A stretch of DNA of 64,000 bases. It comes from Ancylostoma caninum. Its lineage: Eukaryota > Nematoda > Chromadorea > Rhabditida > Ancylostomatidae. Positions 21,196-33,022 of the stretch are shown here, piece by piece (position 1 is the first letter of the stretch; every line of letters begins with the position of its first letter). The DNA lies in NCBI GenBank assembly GCA_037903475.1, contig JBAJFG010000313.1:1006001-1070000 (forward strand). Direction: 5' to 3'. Under the pieces are notes generated by a model. The model was given only the letters and a program-made list of their open reading frames with translations. It did no database searches and was not told where the DNA came from. The position numbers and the translations under genes are program-made.

Positions 21196-23724
21196 TTAGG
21201 TTGGTGCAAAAATAATGCCCGTTTTCCGCTGCTTCATCTTTGGTGCAGAAAACTTTTGGTATTTCTTATCACCTCTATGAGAAGTTGTATACAGTGCGTT
21301 TCATAAGTATAGACGCATCCCAGAAAATGCCGGTACCCAGTTCATCACAGTTTCATGAGAAAAGTTACAAATGTCAATCGATTCGGCATGCCAGAAAACC
21401 TAAGATTGCCATGTTTCACTAGTGATTATGGAAAATACGGGATAGATTTGGCACATCACCATTAAATATGCCGTTTCGTAAGTATAGACGCAGTCTGTGG
21501 GAAAATACAAATAAATCTTATCTTCAGGGGAAAAAATGAGCTGAATATTTTGCTGAGAACTAATATGCGTCTACAACGTAAATCTGCATTTCAACTTGGA
21601 TCACATCGTTTTGGAGTGACGCTGGGGCAGCTAAAAGATTTACATGCTGTAGGCTGGCGAAATCGCAGGATCTCCGGGTAGGGGGGGGGAGTTCTTTGGG
21701 ATCCACCTGCAAATATGTATAAGATATTGAGTTCTGAAATCGACGGAAGAATTTTGGTGTGCAAAATAAGACATCGCATCAAAGACGGCGTCGCATACAC
21801 TGCCTGAACTCGAAGCACATGATGAGCATTAATGGTGTCTGAGCCTTTGCGTGGGCTCCATCATGCAGTGCAGGGGTTAAAAAGGCATTTAACCGCTGCA
21901 TCACAATACCATATTGTTGACTTCATCTCATACCTCGGGCTATCCTGTTCCAAAAAGTTTCACAGCCTTGTTTTCCCGGAAGGAGCGTGGTGATCGCCAT
22001 GTCGAAAAAACGAGTTGGTTGTTTTGGATCTTTTGAAAGCCCATGCTACGTTTAAATGATTTTACGGGATGAGAAAAGCTTTATTTGGACTGTATTATAA
22101 TGAATGCACGCCGTTGGGATGATATACAAGGAGAGCCAGACTCTCTCAAAACGAGCACCTTTGGAGGTAGGCGCTGCCAAAGTTGGAGATGTTTGCTCCC
22201 ATAACGACATCCTCGATATTATTTCCATTTCTACATAATCGAATTCCTCAAATCACAAGAGCACCTTTAATGTTCAATTCTTACATTTTCCTACAAACCT
22301 TACTTTCCATCGAAAAACCGGCTTGACCTATACCAGTCGCTCAACAACTAAGCATTTTGAGAAGCCCTTTTTGACGGTACTATCTGCCTTCTAATACTAG
22401 CAACATCGAACATCTCTGGAGCATCCTACCACATGAAATTCATGGCCGAACCGAACATCTTCCGGCAAAACATATCTGAAAAATGCTATTGTCTGTACTA
22501 AGAGCCATTCATTTGCTGGAAGTGGTGGGCAAATCTATGCCAACCCATGTTTTCTGAGTTGCTTAGGAATTTCGGAGACCTATCAGCTACTAATCTGCTG
22601 TTGCAAGGAAGTTCCTTCTGCGAAATCATCGGTTTCTGAAAGTGCGCCTATACTTATAAAACAGTCCCTAGGAGGGGGAAGTGCTGGGTCTACCTATATT
22701 TTTCCATAGCTTCGGGAGAAACGACGGAAACAAGGGTTTTAGGGCACGCTGATTCGGTTGGCACTCGTGGTTTTCTCTAGAAAGTTACGTGGAACTGTGT
22801 ACAAGTGTTTTCTGGGGTGCGTCTATACTTATGAAACGCACTGTACATATACATCTCTATGAGAATTTGTAGTTGTATCCACAGGCATTCCTGGGGTTTG
22901 CGACCCCCAACTGATATTAATCATCGAAGAGCACCCATTCAAAACAACATATTGGTTTTGCAAAACCTCTGCGACAGTTGCTGTGAGACCATCTCTTCCT
23001 TTAATAAGCATGGGAAGATGAAAAGGCTCGACGAGTAGATGTCGCGCATGCTGAAAGAGTACAAGATTGATCCTCGTTGAGAGGTCTGCTTTTGGTCCCT
23101 TAGTAATAAACTATTAAGTATAGACTTTCTACGACAAAATGAGGTACACCGCTCAATAGCAAGAAGAAGAAGCACCAAAAACTTGTCAGAAACGGAAGCA
23201 ACATCAAATCAAGGTCACGGCGAATTTGTAGTGACCTGCAGCAAAAGTCGCTCACTATAACTCCTCTGGTCTTTCTCACGTGGGAAGTACTTCCAATATG
23301 TAAATGAAATAAATAAGAAACTTGTGAGCCCAGCGTTGCTCAATAAAATGAATTCTACACTCCTACACCGCACCGTCCATCCATATCTCGCACAACAGAG
23401 CCTCTACAAGCTGGACCAATCGGGCTAGGAGGCCCTGCCTCATATATCAAAATCAGCAAACTTCTCGCTCACCGACTACCACTTTCAGAGAATTTGGACG
23501 AATACTTCCGGTGGGGATTTTTACGAAGACTAAAGAAATACCAAGATCGTCTTCCGGAACGTCGACGCCAAAAGGCCCTATTCAAATTGTAATAGGATAA
23601 CATCTGTCTTGTTGCAAAAGATTTGCGGATTACAACAAGCCCTTTTTGAAAGATCGATTTTGAAATGAGTTATGGGGTTCGTAATCGAAGGCATGAAAAC
23701 GTGCATCATTTTTGCACCAACCTT
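21196..23724 (+). mobile_element. Degenerate mariner (family B) split by a Tc1 element
   Basis: The left end after a TA is TTAGGTTGGTGCAAAAATAA; the right end near 23724 is TTTTGCACCAACCTTA, its complement. After removing the nested Tc1 element about 970 bp remain. The right portion carries mariner transposase remnants in broken plus-strand frames: SRMLKEYKIDPR, then NEVHRSIARRR, then HPYLAQQ in place of the HDNARPH region and TDYHFQR in place of the SDYHLFR region. Many stops; inactive. Confidence 0.8.
21292..22843 (+). mobile_element. Tc1-family transposon, decayed, nested in mariner
   Basis: Flanked by TA on both sides. Terminal inverted repeats are CAGTGCGTTTCATAAGTATA and, on the other strand at the right end, the same sequence. 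Length 1552 bp is close to a full Tc1. Decayed plus-strand frames keep C-terminal Tc1 transposase features: NIEHLWSILPHEIHGR corresponding to the usual NPIENLW...R region, and KSMPTH corresponding to the SMPRR end. Multiple stops. It inserted after the surrounding mariner. Confidence 0.88.
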
Positions 23725-24026
23725 ATAGTTTCAGATTTCTCTTTTATTTAGCCAGAAAGCATATAGAATGTAGCACAACTATTTTCGTAGAAAATAACGC
23801 TGTTTTCACAATAACGTCTTAATAATTTATTGACCCAGTAGCACGGTTATGAACTGCACGAACTTTGAAATGCTGAAATGGAATTGATCCGAGACACTTC
23901 GGCAGATCCGAAGACTTCATCAAAACCAGTGAAACAGTGTAACCAAAGTACTACAAATGACTTGTGACCGTGGAGGACAGCCACAACACGAATTGTTTTC
24001 AAAGGTGTAATTGGACGAAATATAAC
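23725..24026. other. No feature seen
   Basis: Short AT-rich spacer between the mariner and the MITE. Confidence 0.3.
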
Positions 24027-24450
24027 TTAAAGGCAGGGGTCCACCTCGTTCTGCCTGTTGGATTTACCATTAATCCTATACCTTCTCATCATGTTGATCC
24101 CCGGGATGTACATCAACAGGCACAGAAGCGACGAAATACCCATTTTTGAAAGGCACGAACTGGGTAAAAATTTGGAGCCCGGAGGCGGATCGCTCCAAAA
24201 ATCCGATTGCTGTGCTGGCTGTCTGCCACGGCTGCCGCGTTGATCAACGAGTCTTGGCGTGTTCAATCGATAAGATCAACGGCTTCACATGTCAACTCGG
24301 GTTGGCAAACTGTTACAGACCTCGTCCTGGTAGACGGGTTTATAGACCATTCTGAGACAATTTATGTATACCGTTGAAACCACCGCGCCGAGTAGATGCA
24401 GAATCTGCTGTTAGCTGAACTACGAAGATGAGGTGGACCCCCGCCTTTAA
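24027..24450 (+). mobile_element. TTAA-ended MITE, copy 2
   Basis: Same family as 9947-10361: begins TTAAAGGCAGGGGTCCACCT, ends GTGGACCCCCGCCTTTAA; the interior shares long stretches such as GATCAACGGCTTCACATGTC. Small indels separate the two copies, so they are not assembly duplicates. Confidence 0.87.
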
Positions 24451-25239
24451 AGACAGTAAAGGCTTACCATCTTTCGGGCCTCTCTTCGCTTCATCTTGGA
24501 TGAGTGCCATTGGAAAAGATAACTCTCGGCTCTTCTTTTCCGCCTGAAATCATCCATACTACAGTTTGGAAGTTTACTGGAATCCACACAAAATGAGAGC
24601 ATGAAAACCACCTTGTTGAAGGCAGCTCGAAGCATTTCGAAGCTGGAATGTTACCCAGCAGATCCTCATGTAGTGGTGTAGACTGTGCGAAATTCGTCAC
24701 TGATTTTCTCCCTACAAAACTTGGCATTACCGTGCAGAATTTAGAATTCAAACCCGTGCAGAATTCAGAATTAAGAATTTCTGATGGAGTTTCCCCAAAT
24801 TCGTTCCTATTCGTAGCTAACTGATATTCAATTACCTATTCACACTAAAAAAAAAGAAGCAATCGGAGATACCTTGTGCGAGGGATTAGCCAGTTGCTAA
24901 GTGAGTTTGGTTTGTTGTTTCCTTATCTCTTTTACTCTTCCGCGAGCGAGGGAGAGAGAGAAAGAGAGGAAGGAATCCATATTTTCCGAACTTTGGCAAG
25001 TACGTAAAGTGAAAAAAAACGTAGGATCCGTTAGTTACATTAAAATATTCAAATGAAGAGAAAATGAACAAGTATGAGGAATGGGAGGACTATGACCAAA
25101 AAGAGTCAGAATGAAAACTGAAGATTCTAATCACGAATCGCAACTGTGCCACATACCGTGCTCACTGTATCAACAGAAGTTAATCCTGAACAGAGCATGC
25201 GCAGATTCTGGTATTGAATCAGAATGTTGTTGATGGATG
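24451..25239. other. Unassigned
   Basis: No exon chain or repeat match. A short GA-rich run lies at about 24944-24972. Confidence 0.3.
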
Positions 25240-25385
25240 GGCAGCAAGGGTGCGGAATTCTCCGTTTTCCATCTTACGCCTTCCGTTTTCCGCCCATTTT
25301 TGATCCTCCATTCTACGCTTTACGTTTTACGGGTTTTAAGCACGGAAAACGGAAGATCCCAGAAAATTATGGAAGTGGAGGGGCA
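25240..25385 (-). repeat. ACGGAAAACGG-rich dispersed repeat, copy 1
   Basis: On the minus strand reads AAAAATGGGCGGAAAACGGA and related units (CGTAAAACGTAAAGCGTA). The same arrangement occurs on the plus strand at 33490-33590, including AAAAATGGGCGGAAAACGGA exactly. Internally it is a short-period degenerate repeat of CGGAAAA. Confidence 0.75.
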
Positions 25386-25662
25386 GTTGAATTTGGCGTA
25401 TTTCCCTATCCTAAAGAGGGTTCATGTGTTTCGATGTGCAATATACATGAGTTCACATCAACGGTGCCAAAATTGACATCCAAACGCCATTTACGAAATT
25501 CGAACTATTTTGTCTGACTTTTTTGTCCCAGCTGCAGTGAAGACGTCCCGTCGCGATTTCGCTGGTTTTTATTATTGTTCCAAATAGGCCATACAAGTAC
25601 CTTGCTCTTTTCGAAATTCTCGAAAAAAAAAACAAAGTTCCACAGAGTGGGGTGAACTAGTA

Positions 25663-25990
25663 TATTAGGGTTATAAAAAAGTCTTAAGCCGATTTTTTTC
25701 AAAGTTCCGAATTTTCTGATGATTGATTGGCACTCATGATCTACCTTGTGGAAGTTGTAGTTTAAATTTGGGGCTTCTCCATAATAGGCATATGTAGCCG
25801 AATTGACTTTCCAAATTTTAATTACGACTTCAAGACCACACGAGGTCCTCCGACCCATAATCACTTTTTCCTACTCTGCCCGCATCAAAAGGACTTCCCG
25901 TAATACTTGATGAGTGGCGAGGAGAGTTGGGTCCTCTACGATTCTAACACGCACCGTGCCACGTTGCTCGAGAAGAAGATCCGCCAAATC
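25663..25990 (+). mobile_element. Mariner fragment (family A)
   Basis: Starts TATTAGGGTTATAAAAAAGT and aligns through about 330 bp with 17211-17560 (shared CATGATCTA, CTTCTCCATA, ATAATCACTTTTTCC). It contains a transposase fragment SWVLYDSNTH, matching the mariner WVLYDN region, but is truncated soon after. Confidence 0.75.
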
Positions 25991-26619
25991 GCAGCCGGCC
26001 CGATCGACCACTACAACTTTCATGAGTACTCAGGCACCTGGACCGACCGGCCCGACCACGGGTGCGATTCATCAACGCGTAACCTTTGGCTACGGCCTGG
26101 TTTGAGGCCGGTGTTGCGCTAGCTGCGATTCACGAGGTTGGTCACCGGCAGGTCACCGACGGGCCAATTCCAACCCAACGTCTGAAGGTCCGGCTAGCAA
26201 TTGGTTAGGCAATTAGCAATCGAAAACTGCTAAGAAAATTGCTCTATTTCAATTTAATTGATTGCCAATAGCTCATGACTGCTTTTCGAGCCTGGTACCA
26301 TTTTCTGCCACACAATTTTTGTCTAAAACTGGCTTTTCGTGAAAAAATGAAATTTTTCACGATTAGAACTAACTGAAAGCACGCAGTGATCCTTTTGGTT
26401 TGGTTAGTAAATATAAGGCAGAAATTTTTTGAATTTTTTTAACTGTGAGTAAGAGTGAAAACTTTAGATAAGACTCATAATATTAGAAATGTGATGAAGT
26501 CTTTAGCAATAAAAAACCAGACATTTGAAACTTAACTAGAAACCAGGATACTGTTGTGATGATATTTAAAAAGGAAAAGTATTGCAGGAGGTCAGGTGTG
26601 TTGTGAAGTCAGCTGGGAT
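25991..26619. other. Unassigned
   Basis: A GC-rich patch at 26000-26200 with repeated ACCGGC/GACCGGCC words resembles 28240-28440. No exon. Confidence 0.3.
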
Positions 26620-26890
26620 TATCGACTGATTTATCGTTTATATCGATTCTATTGGTTTTTCCTATATTTGCCCATGGGAAGTTAGGGACATGTCTACTGG
26701 GGTTCTTCAATAGGCTGAACACGAATGTGGTGACCGTTTTGCACAAAATTATCGATTTATCGACTTTATTGATTTTTTGCTTTTCCGCTGGGCGGTGAGG
26801 ACATGTCTACTGGGAATCCTCCATACGCTAAATATGAACATGACGATTATTTTGCACGAATGCATTGATTCGGTGTCATTGAAATAACTT
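26620..26890. repeat. Tandem pair of ATCGAT-rich units
   Basis: Two units of about 125 bp both contain GGACATGTCTACTGGG and a TTTTGCAC word; the first two ATCGAT blocks match the arms of the inverted repeat at 20111-20270. Apparently a dispersed family with tandem and inverted arrangements. Confidence 0.6.
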
Positions 26891-27009
26891 TGCTGACTTT
26901 GCGCTCACGGGTTGGTGGTTAAAGGCCACTTGAGATTTACTAATGTGCTGATCGCCAGAATTATGGGCATTTTAATAAATTTGTCGGCAATAGCAGTTGT
27001 CCTCAGCAA

Positions 27010-27063
27010 GGTGAATTAGCCGGGGTAGGAAAACACCCGAGCGAAGCCGGGTATGCCGTCTAG
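27010..27063 (+). mobile_element. Helitron-like 3' terminus (plus strand)
   Basis: Ends with a small hairpin ACCCG-AGCGAAGC-CGGGT, then ATGCCGT, then CTAG, immediately followed by T. This is the hallmark of Helitron 3' ends (hairpin about 10 nt before CTRR, insertion between A and T). The same end is present in the opposite orientation at 58145-58195. The 5' end and any Rep/helicase gene are not visible. Confidence 0.6.
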
Positions 27064-27142
27064 TTTTTAATATATGAAATAGTCGAAAGTTCTTGGTTTT
27101 AATCTGTACTTTAAATAGTCGAATATTCCCACGTAAAACCAT

Positions 27143-27168
27143 GACTTATAATAAAGGGCGTAGTCTGT

Positions 27169-27260
<92 letters not shown>

Positions 27261-27992
27261 GAAATTCGAGGGCTTGGCCTAGACCTAAGAGAATGCTCTA
27301 CAACGGGTTCACTGTTGCTGTAGGAGTGCGCCGGCGTCCAAAAGTGGGAAAACGTCTGGAGTCGGGTCCAACCGTGTGATAAGGATGCGCCAGCGTCCAA
27401 AAGTGGGGAAACGCCTGGAGTCGGGTCCAACGGTGTGATAATGGTGCGCCGGCATCAAAAAGCGGGGAAACGCCTGGAGTCGGGTCCAACGGTGTGATAA
27501 GGGTGCGCCGGCATCCACATGTAATAGGAATCCGCTAGGCGGGTCTATTTCTGCATGAGGGGTACACTTCCCCTGTCTCGGCGGATTCTCCTACCTAAAT
27601 GACCTAGATGTGCATTGTTTCCTTTCGTATCTGTGTTCTCTTCCCATTCCGTTTGTGTCTGAATGAACCACCCCTTCCTTTCCGTTTATATATATACCAG
27701 TCGACCCTTACCACTCGAATTACCACAATAACCAGTTAAGCCTTAATCTTTACTCAATTCTTCACGGCCACTAACTTCGCTCATATGGGAGAACATAACT
27801 TCGTTCATATGGGAGAAAGCTACCACCTACGGGATCAAGGGCTTCTCAGGATAGTGATAGAACTGCGTGGAAGAATACAGATTTTATCAATCCACTTACA
27901 CCTTTGTGTTTGCTTTCAACGTACAGTATGCGAGCGAAGCGAGCATCATTAGAAGTCTGGAAGTCCGGCATTAGCCGGTCGGCCAGACTGGT
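27143..27992 (+). repeat. Composite dispersed repeat, copy 1 (TG tract, 59-bp minisatellite, terminal hairpin)
   Basis: Order: start CTTATAATAAAGGGC, then GTCTGTCACG; perfect (TG)n at 27172-27256; GAAACGAAATT; about four units of a 59-bp minisatellite (core GTGGGGAAACGCCTGGAGTC, GGGTCCAACGGTGTGATAA); a 3' region of about 450 bp; then GCGAGCGAAGCGAGC and a hairpin AGTCTGGAAGTCCGGC/GCCGGTCGGCCAGACT. The copy at 35447-36203 has the same order throughout. No transposase. Non-autonomous mobile element is the likeliest reading. Confidence 0.8.
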
Positions 27993-28512
27993 TCACAATA
28001 ATTGTCTCACTCCAATACAGAAGTTTCAACGACTATGTACTATTACTGAGTGTGTGATGTTTAGGTACTAATTATGAAACTATGTAATAAAATATGGGAG
28101 AAAACTGTTTCAACAAAAATATGGCGAGTCAACATGCGGTTATTGAGGTGCTGCTGGCTGGTTAACAACCTTAACCCGCGTGCACGCTAATGCATCGCAG
28201 GTTGCGTCTGCCCTGTGGTAACGCTAGCCAACTGGTTTACTAGCCACCGTCTAGCGCGCTAACCTAGTCAGCGTTAATAAATCGCAACCCGGTAGGTGCC
28301 TACCACCTGGGTTGCAGCCCATCACCGGCTGGCCCACTCTACCATACCTACGACTGGCCGGGCGGCTGTTGATTACCGGCCAGCGCCCGGCTCATCACCA
28401 GCTACCGACATTGCAGCAGCCCATCACCGGCCGGCCGGTCGGAAAGGTCGGATGATGATAGTACATAACTGAAAAAGGATGAAGGCATCAGCCGATTGAA
28501 GCAGATTAGAAA
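27993..28512. other. GC-rich degenerate repeat zone, no gene
   Basis: About 28140-28440 is unusually GC-rich and enriched for GGCCGG, ACCGGC and CAGCCCATCACCGGC words; it has no long period and no splice-supported exon. Confidence 0.4.
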
Positions 28513-28600
28513 CACGAATGGCCAAGTGGATAAAGCAGCGGACTCTCAAACATTCATGAACAATGGTCAGGTTGGTTCGAATCCGCTCAGTAATAGAAGG
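28513..28600 (+). other. tRNA-like sequence (pseudogene or SINE head)
   Basis: Contains an A-box-like TGGCCAAGTGG and an exact B-box GGTTCGAATCC at tRNA-like spacing, but the anticodon and acceptor stems do not pair convincingly. Probably a decayed Leu/Ser-type tRNA or the head of a tRNA-derived SINE. Confidence 0.4.
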
Positions 28601-29306
28601 AAGTTTGCACTCCGTAAACTGTGCGAGGCACTGCGCAACCGGACGTAGCGGAAGCCCACCGCCGGCCGGCCTCCTCTATCATTGCCGGCCGCGCTCCGAC
28701 CCGGTAATTCCCCAGCCGGTAATGGTAGAGCGGGCCGTCTGCACCACGTTTCTGAGTACTCAGATTAGCAGGTTAAGACCGGCCGGCGTCCATCCCATCA
28801 CCACATACCGGCTTGGACACAACCCATCTTATTAAGGGTAAGAAGTATTGTACACGAAATGGATAGAACAAAACTGAGTGAGGAGAAGACGTGTTCGGTT
28901 ATGGTACTCGCGTAGAAAAAGTAGGCCTCCTTCTACGAGCGCGTTGAAGGCATCATGTCATCCATACAATGTGAAATGACGTTGCGGCAATAAGCTGACA
29001 ATAGCACCTCTTGAAAGAGTAACGAGCATTGAGAAGTGGTGAAAATTTGTCTCAAATTAAATTGGAGCTTCCAGCATGCTTTCCCTGTCGCATAGTATTA
29101 TGCATCAGTTCCATCCTGATGCTTGATGAAGAATAAATACATTTAAGTGTCTACTAAACATAGCATTCACTGTTACTGGATCGTGGCTACTTGTTGGAGT
29201 ATGGCTTACGACAGCGATATCGAGTGATTGGACAACTTGTTCCATTGCAAACAAGTACGTTGAAACATTAAAAAATAACGGTAGAAATGAAAAAAGAATT
29301 CTATAG
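28601..29306. other. Unassigned, possible upstream exon
   Basis: At about 29166-29268 a frame with hydrophobic character (SWLLVGVWLTTAIS) ends on a GTACGT donor, but its phase does not fit the exon at 29307. Could be a signal or membrane exon of the next gene. Confidence 0.25.
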
Positions 29307-31199
29307 CTTGTCTCCCCAAAGCATTTTGCTCTTGAACTGCATCCTTATACTTTTTCGTCACCACATGGGAAAGACAGATCTGCTCTCGGTGGCGCATTAT
29401 CGATTGATAGGCTCCGACTAGACCCTCCAGGAACAAGTGCCTGCTTCGATTTGAAGGGTGAAACGCGGGTCTGGTTCATGGTGAATCGTCCATTTCGCTG
29501 ATAATGACCATCACCCAGCTGAGTCGGGTATGGCTAGCCTGGAACTCGATTACCATCTACCGCTTTATACTTCTTTCTTTAAAGCTTGTGGAAAAATAAA
29601 TTTGCAGTTGATCATCTAGAGTGGTTTGATCGTAACAAAGCGAAATTTCATTGCCTTGCTAGCCGTTAATAAACAAATAATGGTAGAAAAAAGATAAGAA
29701 AGCCGTAAAGGATCTAAGAGGCAAAATTATAAGTCACTGCCACTCCTACTGAGACAATATGTCGAATATATGGATCTTTCTATGTAGCCTCATATTCATT
29801 GAGTCCCGTTTCCCCAGCACTCCTTATTCTCCATACCACCTTCATCAAAGATAAACGGAATGGAATTGGACCTGTGCCAAAAAGCCCTGATGCCAAGACA
29901 ATAAGAACTGAGTGGAGTGCTATGAAACAGGAGTTACTAAGATTCCTTGAAAACATTTCAACCCTCCACCATGATTTATTTAGCAACACAACCGTTCAGC
30001 CTTTCTCGGTGCGAATCTCCTTTTCCAAGTACAAAGTGTAATACTTTGTCAACCTTTTAGGCATAATCACCCCACTAAAGAAAACACATTTGCATTGAGT
30101 AAAAGAACAAATTTAGCATTGCTGTGTTCCTATCAGCTGCCTATGGTGTCTCCAAAATATTGCAGTCAATATTTACCACGCCGTATGTAAGCTGTTACTG
30201 TTTTATAAGATGAATAGCATACATATATTTACGACGATTCTATAAAGGACAGAGCACGAGAACCAGAGAGTCAAATAAAAACGTATATTTCAGCTATACA
30301 GTACACTGGTGTGGAATGCTATGAAATTTTTACCCGAGCGTCTCTCACCAGATTTTGATGCTGAAACATTGTGGTCGCGGGTAGAAGTATTGAAGTGGTA
30401 TCGAGTGAGGAATCGAGAAGCACAAAAAAAGAGAAATTGCCGAACTGTAAATATCATGTTCAGAAACGTGGAGGTATCGCATCAGCCAGCGATTGCTTGT
30501 CCCAATTTTAGTTATATAACACTTTTTAAAGCTGTTTTCAAATCATTCAGTACAATTACTATACATTTCAGAGTCAGATACCAAATTTTGCTAGAAAACG
30601 ATTGAGCACTTTATGGATGATTGCTTACGCAGAGTTGAGGATTAATAGCGAGCAGAAGGAGAAACTTGAGACTGTATACGTGAGTTTCAGTTGCGTAAAG
30701 CAAGAAAGTTAGGGTCGTACATGCTACGCGGCTGTAAGAACATGATAGCAGTCACGAATGAGCTAGACGAATACGAAGATAAGAACATGTTCAGGAGTTG
30801 TATAACCACGAAATAACTAATGATTTTGAGGGATATGTTGAATTCCGCAACAAACTACGGTAATCATTCCTCAAATTTATGTGAGAGTTTATTGTTTCTC
30901 TGACGAGCAAAATTTTCTAGTTGCTTGTTCTTTCGATGGGCCATACATATACACAGGAGTGACCCTCAACCAGACACCGTGGATGGAAAGGATGACAGTG
31001 AGGCAAGTAATAACATATTTGACAGCGTTTTTAAAGTGGAATGGGTGCGGTGAGATTATGAAAATGAATAGAAACACGAATTGGGAAAGGTTGGTCGCAG
31101 TGTGTTAGCATTCCAATTCCAGCTCCATCATCTCGACAATTCTTACAACGAAATGAAGACACTGATGACATTGAAGCTACTGGAACAGTGCAAACCTGA
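29307..31199 (+). CDS. Unidentified protein gene, 3' exons
   Basis: Exons 29818-30008, 30294-30473, 30572-30679, 30795-30859, 30921-31006 and 31123-31199 chain exactly in phase to a TGA stop. Acceptors are strong (GTTTCCCCAG, TATTTCAG, CATTTCAG, TGTTCAG, TTTTCTAG, AATTCCAG); donors are GTGCGA, GTATCG, GTGAGT, GTAATC, GTAATA. A further likely exon at 29307-29480 (58 open codons, GKDRSALGGALSIDR) precedes them, but its junction to 29818 is not in phase, so an exon is missing or a site is misplaced. The C-terminal part is basic (EAQKKRNCR, NFARKR, NKLRCLFFRW) and the tail is acidic and hydrophilic (QRNEDTDDIEATGTV). No domain is recognised. The intervening frames with 11- to 26-nt apparent introns were rejected in favour of this chain. 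Confidence 0.65.
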
Positions 31200-32260
31200 A
31201 TTATACAACGTTTATCGAGTGTGTTTATGTGATATTTTATTATTTCCATCCATTCGTTGTCTTTTTGAAGTTAATATCAAGCTCTACAATTAATTTCGAG
31301 AGCTCTATTCCATTGCTGTAGCCGATCTTTCAGCGAATAACTTTCTAAAGAACTCCTCTTACGGCCATTATTCATGTTGTACTTCGTAGCACTTGTAAGG
31401 AACAGCTAATGAGTTCAGTTCTAGTGGATTAAGTGTATGAAATGATATCATTACAGCTGCAGCGAGCAAGAAGTCTAAAAAAGAACCAAAGTACGGAACT
31501 GCTATTCAAAAGTCTCTTTTTCCAATCCCTTATCGGCACCACAATCCTACCACACGGAGATCACACTCCTCTTCATCAATGCATCTCTCAGATTTTTTAC
31601 TCTTGATTCCACTTCCATGTTATTGCCCATGTACCTCTCATCTCCATTTTCAGTTCAGTTCATATGTCACCGTCACATGAGAATGCTCTCGTGAGTCCAT
31701 CTTTCCATCTTCCTCCTCGCAATCGTTTCTTTTCTCACGATCGAGTACATCCCTACCTGGTGTAAATACCTGTGCCTGAATCATTAAGCAGACTCACTGG
31801 AAAAGTTCTCTTGTGCGCCTCTACTTTTACTGAATTCATCTTATCTACTCCTCAAAAAACTCTAATTACTCTACTGCTCACGCATTGCTGGGTCACTCTT
31901 TAGCTTTACCATCACATCTTATTACAGCTCAGCTAGATTTTCTTCCCCCTCTCTTTGACAAGGGAAACGTACAGCAATAGAAATCTACGATACCTCATAA
32001 TGAAACTCTACATATACATTTTGTCATACAAAATCGGTCACGGTAAGTCCATCATGGTGTATTATACGCTATTACCTTGCATCCTCCGTTCGCTTTACAC
32101 TTTTCTTACTTATTCATTGCTCTACTGAAGTGATATTTGAAACCGCCATTTCACCATTTTTCACCTTCATGTGACATCTCGTGATGTTTTGAGGATTGTC
32201 ATCATTTTCAGTCCCTCCGACCTAGTCACCTATCATTGTGTACATATAAATATTTGCCAG
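31200..32260. other. No feature seen
   Basis: 3' flank and spacer; T/C-rich in places, with no chained exons. Confidence 0.35.
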
Positions 32261-32415
32261 CCACCTGCTCGGTTATTCAGGATGCTCTCCAATGCTATCT
32301 TGAATTCTTCGAACACGACCCATTTCAAAGGTGCCTCATATCACAACTAGATCTGTACGGTAACACTCGCCGGTCGCCATATCTGAGAAGCCTAGTCAAT
32401 ATGATTGGATCTGAG
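32261..32415 (+). CDS. Single well-bounded exon, unidentified Cys-containing protein
   Basis: Acceptor ATTTGCCAG, donor GTAAGG, 51 open codons in phase 2-to-0. Sequence features: TCSVIQDALQCYLEFF, then FQRCLISQLDLYG, i.e. three Cys in a helical-looking context. This resembles nematode secreted Cys-patterned modules, but I cannot name one. It may belong to the gene whose last exons are at 34667-35184. Confidence 0.5.
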
Positions 32416-32679
32416 GTAAGGCAGACTGGTAGGAATCATCTGCACTTACATAAAAATGGGGCACTATTTTTTCCTATGTGATCAGGATAATCTATCAAAA
32501 TGAACACATTTACGCTAGATTATTTCGACGTGGGCGGCACCTTAATGCATACAGAAGACAGCTTCCAAAGACCAGTGATTGGAGGCTAGTGATAGGAGGC
32601 TCCTTCAATCAGATCCTTCTATGATGTTCAAAGATAGACGAGATATTTGAGCCTGTTTGAGCCCCTGTGCTCTCGCTTC
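32416..32679. other. No feature seen
   Basis: Intron or spacer between exon and SINE. Confidence 0.3.
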
Positions 32680-33022
32680 CCATAGCACAAAACAACCAAG
32701 CTGTTCTCCAGTGTGATTGCAATTATAAATGTGAAATAATGGATAAAGTGGTCGGCGTTAATCAATCCCGTCACGAGGGATGCGCCACGCATTCGACTTC
32801 ATCTGAGCATCGTAGAGGCGTTGAATGCGTATGTGCCCTGTACAATGACTTGCGGGGGGCACCCGATGTACCAAGTCAGTGCTTCATCCTCTCAGACTCC
32901 TCTGGTACCAATTTTCCGACCCCGGAGGGATGGAAGGCTTGGTTTGCCTCGGGCGGGATCGAACCATCGATCGTGTGCGTGCGCAGCGAGCCTCTTAACA
33001 CTGCGCCACACGCGCCCAGATG
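32680..33022 (-). mobile_element. tRNA-derived SINE
   Basis: On the minus strand the head reads GGCGCGTGTGGCGCAGTGTT (A-box TGGCGCAGTG) and, about 30 nt on, GATGGTTCGATCCCGCCC (B-box GGTTCGATCCC). It is followed by about 260 bp of non-tRNA body rich in unique sequence. The internal polymerase III promoter layout with an unrelated tail is the SINE pattern. The two plus-strand frames here are shadows of it. Confidence 0.68.

Noticed and set aside
27146..27430. Frames with CVCV/HTHT runs and repeated GPDSRRFP-like units
   Set aside because: Translation of the TG tract and 59-bp minisatellite of the composite repeat.
30680..31049. Apparent ultrashort introns of 11, 18, 26 and 30 nt in the gene at 29-31 kb
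   Set aside because: A chain with ordinary intron lengths (61-120 nt), strong acceptors and exact phases explains the same exons, so no ultrashort splicing is needed.
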